Notes: generated from the letters alone by a model not told the origin. A stretch of 34,402 nucleotides of DNA from an uncultured bacterium (GCA_949286885.1 CASEEG010000059.1:1-34402); one strand, 5' to 3'; counted from the first letter of the stretch, positions 15,114 to 24,607 are shown. A program made the numbers and translations.

Positions 15114-15545
15114 ATGAAAATTTCGCGTACTTTAAATTTATCTTTAAAAAGTGCTTTGCATTTTGGTAAAATTGAAAAAGCAAACAAACAAAAAATTATC
15201 GAGAATCTTCCAAGACAAGTTGCCGGTTTGCCGGATACTCAGTTTTACCGTCAGATCGCAATAGACGCTTTAGATTACAATAATGGTGTAATTGTAAAAT
15301 GGGGTGGTTTAAATAATCCAAGAGGTCTTATATATGCCGATTTAGTACCTGAGTATGTTGCAAAAAGCGATTTTAAGGGAGATTACTTAGAATTGGTACG
15401 AGATTTAAACAATAACCCCTCCACTCCTGTATCTTACTATTCCGGCATTGATAATCTGCAGTATGAAAAAAAATACAGTAGTTTGATTTCTAAAATTCTT
15501 TACTTGTGCTCAAAAGAAGGGCCTGACGGCAAGTCTATAAAGTAA
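15114..15545 (+). CDS. Unknown protein upstream of uvrB
   Basis: I do not recognise this 143-aa protein. It begins [19 protein letters not shown], basic and Ser/Leu rich but not a classical signal peptide. The rest is soluble-looking, with [20 protein letters not shown] in the middle and a Cys-containing helical end. The start is the ATG at 15114, eight bases after AAGGG; an ATG at 15093 has its purine run too close to serve. It shares a promoter with uvrB, which follows 16 bp later, so the two are co-transcribed. No link to DNA repair can be claimed. Its SALHFGK segment recalls the VSFSSRGK stretch of the RelA/SpoT-like protein. Confidence 0.7.
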   Translation: MKISRTLNLSLKSALHFGKIEKANKQKIIENLPRQVAGLPDTQFYRQIAIDALDYNNGVIVKWGGLNNPRGLIYADLVPEYVAKSDFKGDYLELVRDLNNNPSTPVSYYSGIDNLQYEKKYSSLISKILYLCSKEGPDGKSIK

Positions 15546-15561
15546 ATACAATCAAATTATT

Positions 15562-17547
15562 ATGATTAAAAATCAGTTTAAAATTGTTTCAGAATTTAAA
15601 CCATCCGGCGATCAGCCTTCAGCGATTGATTCGCTTGCCGATGGAATTATTGCAGGCTATCAAAATCAAACCCTGCTCGGTGTTACAGGTAGTGGTAAAA
15701 CTTTTACCATTGCAAATGTTATTGAAAGAGTCCAAAAGCCAACTCTTGTGATTGCGCACAATAAAACTCTTGCAGCTCAACTTTATAACGAATTTAGAGA
15801 GCTTTTTCCAAATAATGCCGTTGAATATTTTATAAGCTATTATGATTATTATCAACCAGAGGCATACATTCCAAGAACTGACACATACATTGAAAAATCG
15901 GCAACAATTAATGATGAAATTGATAGACTCAGGCACAATACTACACGCAGTTTGTACGAAAGAAATGATGTAATTGTTGTAGCATCTGTTAGTTGTATTT
16001 ATGGTTTAGGTTTGCCTGAAAACTACTTTAGGGGCTCTATTACTCTAAAAGTAGGACAGGAAATTTCCAGAGAAGAACTTTTGACCCATCTTGTAACTAC
16101 TAGATATGAAAGAAATGATGTCGAATTAAAACGTGCAACTTTTAGAGCTCGTGGCGATGTTGTCGAAATTATGCCAAGTTATGAAAAAATAATTACCAGG
16201 ATTTATTTTTTTGGCGACGAGATTGAAAAAATTTCAAGGATTGATTCTGTTACGGGCGAAGTTCTTGAGAATGTTTCTGAAACGGTTATATATCCTGCTG
16301 TGCACTATCTTGCTTATGACGATGATTTAGATGAAACAATTCGACTTATTAATTTGGAATTAAGGCAAAGGCTAAATGAATTACACGCACAAAATAAGCT
16401 GGTTGAGGCGCAACGCCTTGAACAAAGGGTTCACTATGATATGGAAATGATTAAAGAAATGGGCTACTGCTCTGGCATTGAAAATTACTCAAGAATAATT
16501 GAACGTCGTGCCCCAGGTACACCGCCTGCAACTCTACTTGATTATTTCCCTGAAGATTTTCTTGTGGTTATTGATGAATCACACGTAACTCTGCCACAAC
16601 TCAAGGGTATGTATTTTGGTGATAAATCAAGAAAAGAAGTGCTTGTTGATTATGGTTTCAGACTTCCTTGTGCAAAAGACAACCGCCCCTTAACATTTGA
16701 TGAATTCTGGGGTAAAATTGGACAGAAAATATTTATTTCAGCGACTCCTGCAGATTTTGAACGTAATAATTCAGATCAAATTGTTGAACAAATTATTCGC
16801 CCTACGGGACTTTTAGACCCTGAAATTGATGTCCGTCCAACAGAAGGTCAAGTGCAAAATCTTATGTTAGAAATTAAAAAAGTTGCCGATAAAAAAGAAC
16901 GTGTTCTTGTAACTACTTTAACAAAAAAGATGGCGGAAGATTTGACTCAATACCTTTTGCAGCAGGGGATAAGGGTAAGGTATTTACACAGTGGTGTGCA
17001 ATCGCTTGAGCGTGTTGAAATTTTAAGGGATTTAAGGCTTGGCGAATTTGACGTTTTGGTTGGTGTAAATCTTTTAAGGGAAGGGCTTGATATACCTGAA
17101 GTATCTCTTGTTGCAATTATGGATGCAGATAAGGAAGGCTTTTTAAGGTGTGAAACGTCTTTAATCCAAACAATAGGTAGAAGTGCAAGAAACGCTGCAG
17201 GGCATGTTATTATGTATGCTGATAAAATAACTGATTCTATGCGCCTTGCGATTGATGAAACAAACAGGCGCAGGAAATTGCAAATTGCCTTTAATAAAGA
17301 GCATAATATTGTGCCAAAGACAATTAAAAAATCTATTGAAAACAATTTGCTTAGCCTTGTTGCAAGCTATAGGAGTCTTGAAGATATCGTTGCAGAACAA
17401 ATGAGCGAATTTAATGTTGATAAAAAAGACTTGCCAAAACTGTTAAATAAACTTGAAAAAGATATGCACAAGGCAGCAAAATTGCTTGATTTTGAGCGTG
17501 CTGCCCAAATACGTGATCAAATTAAAAAATTAAGGGATTTAGTATAA
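15562..17547 (+). CDS. uvrB: Excinuclease ABC subunit B
   Basis: UvrB is the damage-verifying helicase-like subunit of nucleotide excision repair, working with UvrA and UvrC. GVTGSGKT (residues 40-47) is Walker [21 protein letters not shown] (about 92-112) is the beta-hairpin that inserts into [11 protein letters not shown] (about 334-341) is the DEAD-like box, and motifs V and VI appear as [13 protein letters not shown] and QTIGRSARN. The last 35 residues ([21 protein letters not shown]) are the UVR motif that binds UvrC. At 661 aa it is full length. It ends at a hairpin shared with dapA. Confidence 0.98.
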   Translation: MIKNQFKIVSEFKPSGDQPSAIDSLADGIIAGYQNQTLLGVTGSGKTFTIANVIERVQKPTLVIAHNKTLAAQLYNEFRELFPNNAVEYFISYYDYYQPEAYIPRTDTYIEKSATINDEIDRLRHNTTRSLYERNDVIVVASVSCIYGLGLPENYFRGSITLKVGQEISREELLTHLVTTRYERNDVELKRATFRARGDVVEIMPSYEKIITRIYFFGDEIEKISRIDSVTGEVLENVSETVIYPAVHYLAYDDDLDETIRLINLELRQRLNELHAQNKLVEAQRLEQRVHYDMEMIKEMGYCSGIENYSRIIERRAPGTPPATLLDYFPEDFLVVIDESHVTLPQLKGMYFGDKSRKEVLVDYGFRLPCAKDNRPLTFDEFWGKIGQKIFISATPADFERNNSDQIVEQIIRPTGLLDPEIDVRPTEGQVQNLMLEIKKVADKKERVLVTTLTKKMAEDLTQYLLQQGIRVRYLHSGVQSLERVEILRDLRLGEFDVLVGVNLLREGLDIPEVSLVAIMDADKEGFLRCETSLIQTIGRSARNAAGHVIMYADKITDSMRLAIDETNRRRKLQIAFNKEHNIVPKTIKKSIENNLLSLVASYRSLEDIVAEQMSEFNVDKKDLPKLLNKLEKDMHKAAKLLDFERAAQIRDQIKKLRDLV

Positions 17548-17573
17548 TTAAAGCCTCCAGTTGGAGGCTTTAA
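17548..17573. terminator. Bidirectional terminator between uvrB and dapA
   Basis: TTAAAGCCTCC and GGAGGCTTTAA form a perfect 11-bp stem around AGTT, placed exactly between two convergent stop codons. The flanking AT pairs provide short U-tracts in both directions. Confidence 0.85.
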
Positions 17574-17574
17574 T

Positions 17575-18480
17575 TTAGTTGTTTTTTAGGGCTTCAAGAA
17601 CATCATTTAAACAATCAAAAAGCTCTGAGCGTTCTATTTCATTTAGTTCAAATAAAGGGCGTCTTACATAATTTTCAATCATCTTTAATCTTGAAAGCAC
17701 TGCTTTAACAGGCACAGGGTTGGGCGCCATAAATAGTTTTTTGAACAATGGAAACAGCATTTGATGCATATTTCTTGCAGCTTTTACCTGACCTGATTTG
17801 TAATTGTGTATCATTGATTTTATTTCCTTGCCGACTACATGGGAGGCAACAGAAATTACACCATGTGCGCCTAAAGAAAGCATTGGTAACGTGAGACTAT
17901 CATCACCGCAATATATTGCAAAGTCTTTAGGGCATTGAGCTTTGAGCTCTGATATTAAGTCTAAATCAGGGTTTGATTGCTTAAGTGCAACAATGTTTGA
18001 ATATTCCTTTGCAAGAAAAGCGACTGTCTGAGGCAACATATTTACACCCGTGCGAGATGGTATGTTGTATAAAATTATTGGCAAATTGGTACTTTTTGCA
18101 ATTGCACCGAAATGCTCAATCATGCCTTGTTGATTGGGTTTGTTGTAGTATGGTACAACTGATAAAATAGCGTCTGCTCCCAAGCTTTCAACCTTTTTAG
18201 CTACATCAACCGCTGTTCTTGTAGAGTTTGAACCTGCACCCATTATTACTTTTGCGCTACCGCTAACTGTGCCTTTAACGGCGTATAAAAGCTCATATTC
18301 TTCTTCATGTGTTAAAGTCGGACTTTCACCAGTAGTGCCCGCTACCAAAACTGCATCTGAGCCTGTGTTTACAAGGTGTTTTGCAAGTCTTTCAACTGCA
18401 GGGTAGTCTATTTCACGTTTTTCGTTAAATGGTGTTACCATTGCTGTTATAACTTCGCCCGCATCATATCTGATTGTCAT
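17575..18480 (-). CDS. dapA: 4-hydroxy-tetrahydrodipicolinate synthase
   Basis: DapA condenses pyruvate with aspartate semialdehyde, the first committed step to diaminopimelate and lysine. The (beta/alpha)8 enzyme shows GTTGESPTL (Thr49-Thr50) and YYNKPNQQG (Tyr112). It also has LYNIPSRTGVN (Tyr138 of the proton relay, Arg143) and the Schiff-base lysine in VALKQSN (Lys167). Length is 301 aa, normal. AAGGAG overlaps the end of asd and serves as ribosome-binding site. It is last in the dapB-asd-dapA operon. Confidence 0.97.
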   Translation of the reverse strand: MTIRYDAGEVITAMVTPFNEKREIDYPAVERLAKHLVNTGSDAVLVAGTTGESPTLTHEEEYELLYAVKGTVSGSAKVIMGAGSNSTRTAVDVAKKVESLGADAILSVVPYYNKPNQQGMIEHFGAIAKSTNLPIILYNIPSRTGVNMLPQTVAFLAKEYSNIVALKQSNPDLDLISELKAQCPKDFAIYCGDDSLTLPMLSLGAHGVISVASHVVGKEIKSMIHNYKSGQVKAARNMHQMLFPLFKKLFMAPNPVPVKAVLSRLKMIENYVRRPLFELNEIERSELFDCLNDVLEALKNN

Positions 18481-18491
18481 ACTTCTTCTCC

Positions 18492-19514
18492 TTAATAAAG
18501 ACCCATCTCAATTACTTTTTGAGCCAGTCTTACAGTGTTTAATGCTGCACCTATTCTCAAATTATCCGCTACACAGAAAAAGTCAATACCATTGTCAAAT
18601 GCTATAGAATTTCTTATTCTGCCTACAAAAACGGGATCTTTTCCTGCTGCATCTTTTGGTGTCGGGTAAGCGTAATGTTCAGGATCATCTATAACATTTA
18701 CGCCATAAGCATTTTTTAATATTTCCCTTGTTTTATCAGCGTCAATAGGTTTTTCAAATTCAATACTTACTGCTTCAGAATGTCCGATGTATACAGGAAC
18801 TCTTACGGCAGTACAAGAAATTGGTACAGATTTATCCAAATGTAGAATTTTTCTTGTTTCATTTGTTACTTTCATTTCTTCTTTTGTGTAGCCATTTTCA
18901 GTAAATACATCAATTTGCGGAATGACATTAAAGCCAATTTCATGTTTAAATGCTTTACTGTCGTATGGCATGCCAATTAAGTTTGTTTTTGTGTTGTCTG
19001 TTAATTCTTCAATAGCTGCAAGCCCTGCACCTGATACAGCTTGATATGTTGATACAATCAACCTTTTAATTTTTGCGTAATCATCAAGTGGTTTTAGCGC
19101 AAGCATTAATTGTGAAGTTGAACAGTTCGGGTTTGCAATAATGCCTTTGTGTTTTCTTAAATCTTCATCATTGACTCCTGCTATAACAAGCGGTACATCT
19201 TCTTCCATACGAAAAGCGCTTGAATTATCAATGTAAACCGCACCTCTTTTAACTGCTTCAGGCGCAAGAGCAAGACTTGTTGAGCCGCCGGCAGAAGCTA
19301 AAACTACATTTACACCCTCAAAAACATCTGGTGTTGCTTCAATAATAGTATATTCTTTACCCTTGAATTCTATTTTATTTCCTGCCGAACGCTTGGATGC
19401 GAGTAATTTTATTTCATTAAATTCAATATTACTTTCAGCAAGTATTCCTAAAATTTCTCTGCCAACTACGCCTGATGCACCAAGTACTGCAATGTTGGGT
19501 TTTTTGTTTGTCAT
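18492..19514 (-). CDS. asd: Aspartate-semialdehyde dehydrogenase
   Basis: Asd reduces aspartyl phosphate to aspartate semialdehyde with NADPH, supplying the DapA substrate. It has the nucleotide-binding start IAVLGASGVVGREIL, the catalytic cysteine in NPNCSTSQL (Cys131) and the acid/base histidine in VYIGHSEAVS (His245). At 340 aa it belongs to the Gram-positive/cyanobacterial-length class rather than the E. coli type. Its start overlaps the dapB stop by 4 bp (ATGA), indicating translational coupling. Confidence 0.96.
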   Translation of the reverse strand: MTNKKPNIAVLGASGVVGREILGILAESNIEFNEIKLLASKRSAGNKIEFKGKEYTIIEATPDVFEGVNVVLASAGGSTSLALAPEAVKRGAVYIDNSSAFRMEEDVPLVIAGVNDEDLRKHKGIIANPNCSTSQLMLALKPLDDYAKIKRLIVSTYQAVSGAGLAAIEELTDNTKTNLIGMPYDSKAFKHEIGFNVIPQIDVFTENGYTKEEMKVTNETRKILHLDKSVPISCTAVRVPVYIGHSEAVSIEFEKPIDADKTREILKNAYGVNVIDDPEHYAYPTPKDAAGKDPVFVGRIRNSIAFDNGIDFFCVADNLRIGAALNTVRLAQKVIEMGLY

Positions 19515-20290
19515 AAAATGTTCTCCAATCCATACGTGAAACTATTATTTTTAGCAATATATTTTGCAGCCATTAAAACGCCGTCCATGTAGCACTCTCG
19601 ATTTATTGAATCGTGCCTTATTTTAAGTGTTTGCCCCATAGAACCAAAAATTACTTCTTGTGATGCCACAAACCCCGGCATTCTGACTGAATGGATGTTG
19701 ATTTGAGCTTTTTCAAAATTACCACCACGTGAGCCCTTTATCAGTTCTTTTTCTTCAACATTTCCCTCTTTAAAATTAGAATTTACCTGTGCCATAAGTT
19801 CCGCTGTTTTTATGGCAGTGCCTGATGGAGCGTCTTTCTTTTGATTATGATGAAATTCAATAATTTCTGCATTATTAAAATATTTGGCTGCAAGTTGCGC
19901 AAATTTCATCATAAGCACGGCACCTGTTGAAAAATTGGGTGCAATAAAACAGCCTGTACTTTTTTCTTTTGATAATTTTTCTATTTGAGAAAGTTGTTCT
20001 GAGCTTAGACCTGTTGTACCAATAACGGATTTTACGCCTAAATCTAAATAAGTTTTTATGTTTTCAAAAATAATATCGGGTTGTGTAAAGTCAATCACAA
20101 CATCAGGTTTTTTCAGTTCAAAAGCCTTTTTAATGTCGCCCTCTATCGCAACATCATTGTGAACATTAAAACCTAAATTAAATTTATCAATTGCACAAAC
20201 AAGTTCACAATCATTATCTGCAATAACTGCTTTTACAACCTCTTGCCCCATTTTTCCCAGTGCCCCTGTAACTGCAATTTTAATTGTCAT
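19511..20290 (-). CDS. dapB: 4-hydroxy-tetrahydrodipicolinate reductase
   Basis: DapB reduces the DapA product with NAD(P)H. The N-terminal GALGKMGQEV is the nucleotide-binding motif. EFHHNQKKDAPSGTA (about residues 144-158) is the DapB signature with the catalytic His pair, Lys and the substrate-binding GTA. At 259 aa it is normal. It is the promoter-proximal gene of the dapB-asd-dapA operon, with ACGGAGAG before the ATG. The three genes give consecutive steps: Asd, DapA, DapB. Confidence 0.96.
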   Translation of the reverse strand: MTIKIAVTGALGKMGQEVVKAVIADNDCELVCAIDKFNLGFNVHNDVAIEGDIKKAFELKKPDVVIDFTQPDIIFENIKTYLDLGVKSVIGTTGLSSEQLSQIEKLSKEKSTGCFIAPNFSTGAVLMMKFAQLAAKYFNNAEIIEFHHNQKKDAPSGTAIKTAELMAQVNSNFKEGNVEEKELIKGSRGGNFEKAQINIHSVRMPGFVASQEVIFGSMGQTLKIRHDSINRECYMDGVLMAAKYIAKNNSFTYGLENIL

Positions 20291-20326
20291 ATTACTCTCC
20301 GTTAAATGTAGTATTTTTGCTTAAAA

Positions 20327-20355
20327 ATTATCACATAAATTCCCCACAATTTCAA
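20327..20355 (-). promoter_or_regulatory. Promoter for the dapB-asd-dapA operon
   Basis: On the minus strand TTGAAA, a 17-bp spacer and GATAAT preceded by TGT form a good promoter. Transcription would begin near 20320, giving a leader of only about 30 bases, so there is no room for a lysine riboswitch. Confidence 0.55.
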
Positions 20356-20407
20356 TATTTTTAACAATTAAAGCATTCTAAAAACTTTACAAAAAACCTT
20401 AATTCAC

Positions 20408-20436
20408 TTGACTTTCTGCTATTTTTAGCTCATAAT
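20408..20436 (+). promoter_or_regulatory. Promoter for the SLH-domain protein gene
   Basis: TTGACT, a 17-bp spacer and CATAAT lie back to back with the dapB promoter. The leader is about 50 bases, with AGGAG five bases before the start codon. Confidence 0.5.
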
Positions 20437-20491
20437 GACTGCGTTGTATGTATTGTAAAATACGGGTTGATTTAAAAGAATAGGAGAACTG

Positions 20492-21931
20492 ATGGAAAAG
20501 ATTAAAAAACTTTTTGCAGCTTCCGTTATGGTACTTGCACTAAGTGCAACTGCTGTGTTTGCTGGCCCCTGCAAAGAAGGTCAAATTGAAGGCTATGCAC
20601 ACCCGACATTATTTAATGCTGAAGCGCAAACTTATGTAGATGGTAACAAAGTTTATCAAACAGGCGGCAAAATTTACAAAACAAAGAATAGAATTGGTAT
20701 CAAAAACAAAGATTCTGTTTATGTTGATTCTTGGGCAAGAGACGTTCTTTCTTTAATTAAAGAAAGAAGCGGTGGGGAGTTGTTTAACCCCAAAATGCCT
20801 ATCTTGCGTTCTGAAATGGCAGTTGTACTATCAGAAGGCTTTGATGTTAAACCTGCCGGAAAAACAAGCAAATACTCAGACGTTGCTCAAAACTACTGGG
20901 CAAATGAATGGATTGCAAGAGCTACAAACGCAGGCGTTATGATTGGTTATCCGGATAAAACCTTTAAACCGGATCAACCAATTACTAAAGCTGAAGTTTT
21001 TGCAGTAGTTGCTCAATTAATTGATGTTCCAACCGATAAAAGCCTTTTAGTTCCCGAATTTAACGGTAAAACAATCGAATACATTCCTTCTTGGGCAGTT
21101 AGTGCAACAAAAGAAGTTGTTAATTCTGAACTTTTAGATCAAGTACCTGATCCTAAAAGAGTTAACGATGATATGTATTTATCAAAAGAACAAGTTGCTT
21201 ACTTAATTGGTACACTTAGAACAAATTTTGCTATTGCAAACGATAAAATTGCAAAGGATAAATTTGCTCCTGATTGTGTAAAATCATACAAACCTGTCTA
21301 TTTGAATGTAAAACTTTGCGACAGAATCAGTGCTAAAACTTCTAACATCGGGCAAAAATTTGCTGCGGTAACAACTAAAGAAGTTGAAATTAACAATAAT
21401 GTTTTCCCGGCTGGTTCAAAAGTTAAAGGTGAAGTTGTAGCGGTTAAACGCCCAGGACTCAAAAACCCCGGATTCATTAAGGTTAAATTCTTAGAAATCA
21501 AAAATGGCGACTGCGTTGTTGAATTCCCTAAAAACATCACAGAAGCTCAAGCTAACGAAATCAAAAATCCTAACTTTATTGCAAGATTATTTGGTGCACC
21601 TTTCTCTGCTGCTGCAAGAATCGTTGGTGTTTCAGGCAGAACAGTAGGCACAGGTGTTAATATTGCCGCAAATGGTGTTGAAGAAATTGGTGATGAATTG
21701 TCTGATACATTTGTTGATACTCTTTGCTTGCAGCCTGTAGCAGGCGTTAAGAGATTTGGCAGCTCATTTATAACACTTGGCAAAGGTATTTTTGATACTT
21801 GCAAAAATATTATTGGTGGTGTATTTGGTGTAATTTATGAAATTGGTGACGAAATTGTTTACTTAATCGTTCCAAGCTTATCAAATGCATCAAGCTTAAA
21901 CCCTGGTGAAGAATTGTTAATTATATTCTAA
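20492..21931 (+). CDS. S-layer homology (SLH) domain envelope protein
   Basis: This 479-aa exported protein has a signal peptide (MEKIKKLFAASVMVLALSA, cleavage after AVFA near residue 24). Residues 127-178 (YSDVAQNYWANEWIARA then GYPDKTFKPDQPITKAE) are a canonical SLH repeat. Weaker SLH-like units appear at about 78-117 and 195-245. SLH domains anchor proteins to peptidoglycan-linked polymers. The C-terminal half has FPAGSKVKGEVVAVKRPG, a small beta-rich element, and a Gly-rich amphipathic tail. It is not a beta-barrel of OprB/SLH-porin length. The strong promoter, strong Shine-Dalgarno and even codon use suggest high expression. The role of the C-terminal half is unknown. Confidence 0.85.
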   Translation: MEKIKKLFAASVMVLALSATAVFAGPCKEGQIEGYAHPTLFNAEAQTYVDGNKVYQTGGKIYKTKNRIGIKNKDSVYVDSWARDVLSLIKERSGGELFNPKMPILRSEMAVVLSEGFDVKPAGKTSKYSDVAQNYWANEWIARATNAGVMIGYPDKTFKPDQPITKAEVFAVVAQLIDVPTDKSLLVPEFNGKTIEYIPSWAVSATKEVVNSELLDQVPDPKRVNDDMYLSKEQVAYLIGTLRTNFAIANDKIAKDKFAPDCVKSYKPVYLNVKLCDRISAKTSNIGQKFAAVTTKEVEINNNVFPAGSKVKGEVVAVKRPGLKNPGFIKVKFLEIKNGDCVVEFPKNITEAQANEIKNPNFIARLFGAPFSAAARIVGVSGRTVGTGVNIAANGVEEIGDELSDTFVDTLCLQPVAGVKRFGSSFITLGKGIFDTCKNIIGGVFGVIYEIGDEIVYLIVPSLSNASSLNPGEELLIIF

Positions 21932-21965
21932 TTTGGGTGTATATATAGGCTTAAACATAAGCTTA

Positions 21966-21992
21966 AACGGCGGATAGCTTTTATCCGCCGTT
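21966..21992. terminator. Terminator between SLH gene and oxidoreductase operon 2
   Basis: AACGGCGGATA and TATCCGCCGTT form a perfect 11-bp stem with a 5-base loop between two convergent transcription units. U-tracts on either side are short, so termination may rely on the stem strength. Confidence 0.7.
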
Positions 21993-22015
21993 CTAATTTA
22001 AAGATTAATATATTT

Positions 22016-22543
22016 TTAGATATTATAACCTTTTTCAAATGATTCTATATTTCTTTTAAGAAAAGCGGGGTTCTTCTTTTTTGAAATAAATTCTAATGCA
22101 CTTAGCGCACTTTCTTTTTTTAATATATTTGTTTTTTTAATAAAATAACCTAGTGTTACAATATTCAGGAGTCCGCCTTCAATCTCTAAAGCTGCATCGC
22201 CCAATTTTGACATAATATAGTTAACATCTGCTCTTGACGGGTGTTTTTCAATAATTGAGGAATTGCCAATAACTAGAGCGTTTGGAGCCATTGATTTTTC
22301 AAATTTTTCCATCGCTTTGTCATTTAAAAAAATTCCATAGTCTGCGTAGTCAATTATAGGGGAAGCAATTTCCTCATCAGATATTTTAACCGAGCAATTT
22401 GCATGACCTCCACGCATTTCTGCTCCATAAGAAGGTATCCAAGTTGTAAATTTTCCCTCAGTCATTGCAGCTTGCGCGAGAGTTGTTCCAAAAAATAATA
22501 CTCCTTGTCCGCCATAACCTGCAATTATAATACTTTTTTCCAT
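22016..22543 (-). CDS. 2-oxoacid:ferredoxin oxidoreductase, gamma subunit (operon 2)
   Basis: This 175-aa gamma subunit shows IIAGYGGQGVLFFGTTLAQA, the family GxGGQG motif, and WIPSYGAEMRGGHANCSV with the xRGG segment. The sequence pattern differs clearly from its paralogue in operon 1 (FGVEQRGGVSIAF there), so the two enzymes are not recent duplicates. The ATG follows the beta stop codon with no gap. It is the last gene of the delta-alpha-beta-gamma operon. Confidence 0.9.
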   Translation of the reverse strand: MEKSIIIAGYGGQGVLFFGTTLAQAAMTEGKFTTWIPSYGAEMRGGHANCSVKISDEEIASPIIDYADYGIFLNDKAMEKFEKSMAPNALVIGNSSIIEKHPSRADVNYIMSKLGDAALEIEGGLLNIVTLGYFIKKTNILKKESALSALEFISKKKNPAFLKRNIESFEKGYNI

Positions 22544-23308
22544 CTATACCGCACCTTCTGCTAAATCTTTGAATACACCCAGTTTATGAACCTTTGAAAC
22601 TTCGTTTTTAATGTACTCAAGAGCTTGGACAGGTTTTAGTTTCCAGCCTGTTGGACAAGCTGCGAGTACTTCTACAAAGGTAAACCCCAGTCCTTTGATC
22701 TGATATTCAAACGCTTTTTTTATGGCAGCCTTAGCTTTTATAATGCTTTGTGGTGAAAAAATTGCTACACGTGCAACAAAAACTGCCCCTTCGCAGTTTG
22801 CAATCATTTCGGATATTTTTGCAGGGTAGCCGGATATTTTAGGGTCGCGACCATATTTTGTTGTTGCAGTGACTTGGCCTAAAATTGTTGTTGCACTTGC
22901 TTGACCTCCTGTCATTCCAAAATTTGTATTATTAACACAAATTGTTGTAATATTTTCTCCTCGTAGTGCGGTGTGAATAAGCTCGTTGAATCCAATTGTT
23001 GCAGCATCGCCATCGCCTTGATATGTAAAAACAACTTTGTCCGGTTTTGCCCTTTTTACACCTGTTGCAACACAAGGGGCTCTGCCGTGGTCTGCACCTA
23101 CGATATCAAGATTATAAAATTTATCAAGATTAATGGAACAACCAACAGATGCCGTTGCTATTGTTTTTCCTATAACATTAAGCTCCTCAAGTACTTCCGC
23201 AATTAATCTTAAAACTACACCATGTCCGCAGCCTGCGCAAAACGGGTAGTTATAGTTTTCTCTATAGGCTTTTGGTCTTTTAAATACTCTTTGCAGTGTT
23301 TCTTTCAT
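22544..23308 (-). CDS. 2-oxoacid:ferredoxin oxidoreductase, beta subunit (operon 2)
   Basis: This TPP-binding subunit has FCAGCGHGVVLRLI, then the TPP/Mg motif QGDGDAATIGF with its partner NNTNFGMTGGQ. The start is set at the ATG giving MKETLQRVFKRPKAY because GAAGGAC sits just before it. That makes 254 aa and a 29-bp overlap with alpha; a longer ORF start at 23353 would overlap more and lacks a ribosome-binding site. It converts the 2-oxoacid to its hydroxyalkyl-TPP adduct and passes electrons to the delta ferredoxin subunit. Confidence 0.91.
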   Translation of the reverse strand: MKETLQRVFKRPKAYRENYNYPFCAGCGHGVVLRLIAEVLEELNVIGKTIATASVGCSINLDKFYNLDIVGADHGRAPCVATGVKRAKPDKVVFTYQGDGDAATIGFNELIHTALRGENITTICVNNTNFGMTGGQASATTILGQVTATTKYGRDPKISGYPAKISEMIANCEGAVFVARVAIFSPQSIIKAKAAIKKAFEYQIKGLGFTFVEVLAACPTGWKLKPVQALEYIKNEVSKVHKLGVFKDLAEGAV

Positions 23309-24380
23309 ATTGTCCTTCTCTGGTGAGTTCCAAAATCTTATTGTATATTTCAAGTGAATTAATTATCGCTCCACCCGTCTTGCCGAAGAAATTAACCTTA
23401 GTACAGCCATTGAGTCCAATTTTAACATCTTGAAGCATTTGACCCATATTAAGCTCTATGTCAAGAACAAACTTTTTGCTTTGTGCGCATTGTTTAAGTT
23501 GCTTGTATGGAAATGGCCATAGCGTAATAGGTCTAAATAAGCCGACCCTAATACCTTTTTGTCTTGCATGATTAACTGCCGATTTTGCGACACGAGCAAC
23601 AGTGCCAAACGCAGTGATAATAATTTCTGCATCTTGACACATATACTCTTCATACATTACTTCATTTGCTTCAATTTCCGCGTATTTTTTAAATATACGA
23701 TGATTTAGTTTTTCTAATATATTATCGCCCATATGTAAAGACATTAAGCTTCTTGAAGGTCTTTTGTTACTACCTTCACCTGTTCCGTTTAGCGACCATG
23801 ACGAGTTGTCAATATTCCCAAAAGCATTTCCTTCAGGCATTTCAACCGGTTCCATCATTTGTCCCAAAATGCCATCAGCTAACAACATGGCCGGGTTTCT
23901 ATATTTCATTGACAACCAAAAAGCCTTTTGCATAAGTATCACAGCTTCGCTTATTGTTGAAGGGGCAAGTACTATAGTTCTGTAGTCACCGTTGCCGCCA
24001 CCTTTTACAGATTGAAAATAGTCAGCCTGCGACGGAGTTATATCTCCTAATCCCGGGCCTGCGCGCATAACACTGACGATGACTCCCGGTATTTCTGCTG
24101 TTGCCATAGAGGATATCGCTTCCTGCATAAGTGCGATTGCACAACTTGACGATGAAGTCATTGCAAGCGTGCCTGTTGAACCTGCACCTATAAGCATATT
24201 GACTGCTGCAAGTTCGCTTTCAGCACTAATATATGTTCTGCCAAGTTCAATCATTTTTGAACTCATAAACTCGCCAATTTCATTTTGCGGAGTAATCGGG
24301 TAACCAAAATAACACATGCAACCCGCATTGATTGCAGCTTGCGCTATTGCTTCATTCCCCTTCATTAAAATTTTTGACAT
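23280..24380 (-). CDS. vorB: 2-oxoacid:ferredoxin oxidoreductase, alpha subunit (operon 2), VorB-like
   Basis: This 366-aa alpha subunit starts ILMKGNEAIAQAAINAGC followed by YFGYPITPQNEIGEF. RAGPGLGDITPSQADYFQ and KGGGNGDYR are typical of the branched-chain 2-oxoacid (VorB) group, as is LFRPITLWPFP. The likely substrate is 3-methyl-2-oxobutanoate and related acids, but this is inferred from motif resemblance. It replaces the RGGPST of the operon 1 paralogue by RAGPGLG. It lies 14 bp after the delta gene and overlaps beta. Confidence 0.88.
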   Translation of the reverse strand: MSKILMKGNEAIAQAAINAGCMCYFGYPITPQNEIGEFMSSKMIELGRTYISAESELAAVNMLIGAGSTGTLAMTSSSSCAIALMQEAISSMATAEIPGVIVSVMRAGPGLGDITPSQADYFQSVKGGGNGDYRTIVLAPSTISEAVILMQKAFWLSMKYRNPAMLLADGILGQMMEPVEMPEGNAFGNIDNSSWSLNGTGEGSNKRPSRSLMSLHMGDNILEKLNHRIFKKYAEIEANEVMYEEYMCQDAEIIITAFGTVARVAKSAVNHARQKGIRVGLFRPITLWPFPYKQLKQCAQSKKFVLDIELNMGQMLQDVKIGLNGCTKVNFFGKTGGAIINSLEIYNKILELTREGQYERNTAKSI

Positions 24381-24394
24381 AACTCTTCCGCTTG

Positions 24395-24607
24395 CTATTT
24401 TAATACTTCATATATTGCCATATCCGGACAACTCACTGCACAAAGCGCGCAACCTAAGCATTCATGATTTTCGTCACGAAATTCAACATAACTATTGCCC
24501 GCATGGTTTGTGTGTTCCTTATTTAATTTTATTAATTTTTTAGGACAAACACTCACACATATCATGCAACTTTTGCATTTTTCTTTGTCTATTTTTATTT
24601 CAGGCAT
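24395..24607 (-). CDS. 2-oxoacid:ferredoxin oxidoreductase, delta subunit: 2[4Fe-4S] ferredoxin (operon 2)
   Basis: This 70-aa protein has two cluster motifs, CKSCMICVSVCPK and CLGCALCAVSCPD, with a Lys/His/Asn linker. It should hold two [4Fe-4S] clusters. It leads the operon here, whereas the delta gene of operon 1 is last. It starts KIDKEKCKSC without the WHLYTDYCKGCG lead-in of the other delta subunit, more like a KorD/VorD ferredoxin. Confidence 0.9.
   Translation of the reverse strand: MPEIKIDKEKCKSCMICVSVCPKKLIKLNKEHTNHAGNSYVEFRDENHECLGCALCAVSCPDMAIYEVLK

Noticed and set aside
20291-20491. Lysine riboswitch before dapB
   Set aside because: The predicted leader is only about 30 bases, too short for an aptamer, and no conserved lysine-riboswitch core is visible.
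23309-23353. Longer start for the operon 2 beta subunit
   Set aside because: It would enlarge the overlap with alpha to 74 bp and lacks a ribosome-binding site, whereas ATG 23308 has GAAGGAC upstream.
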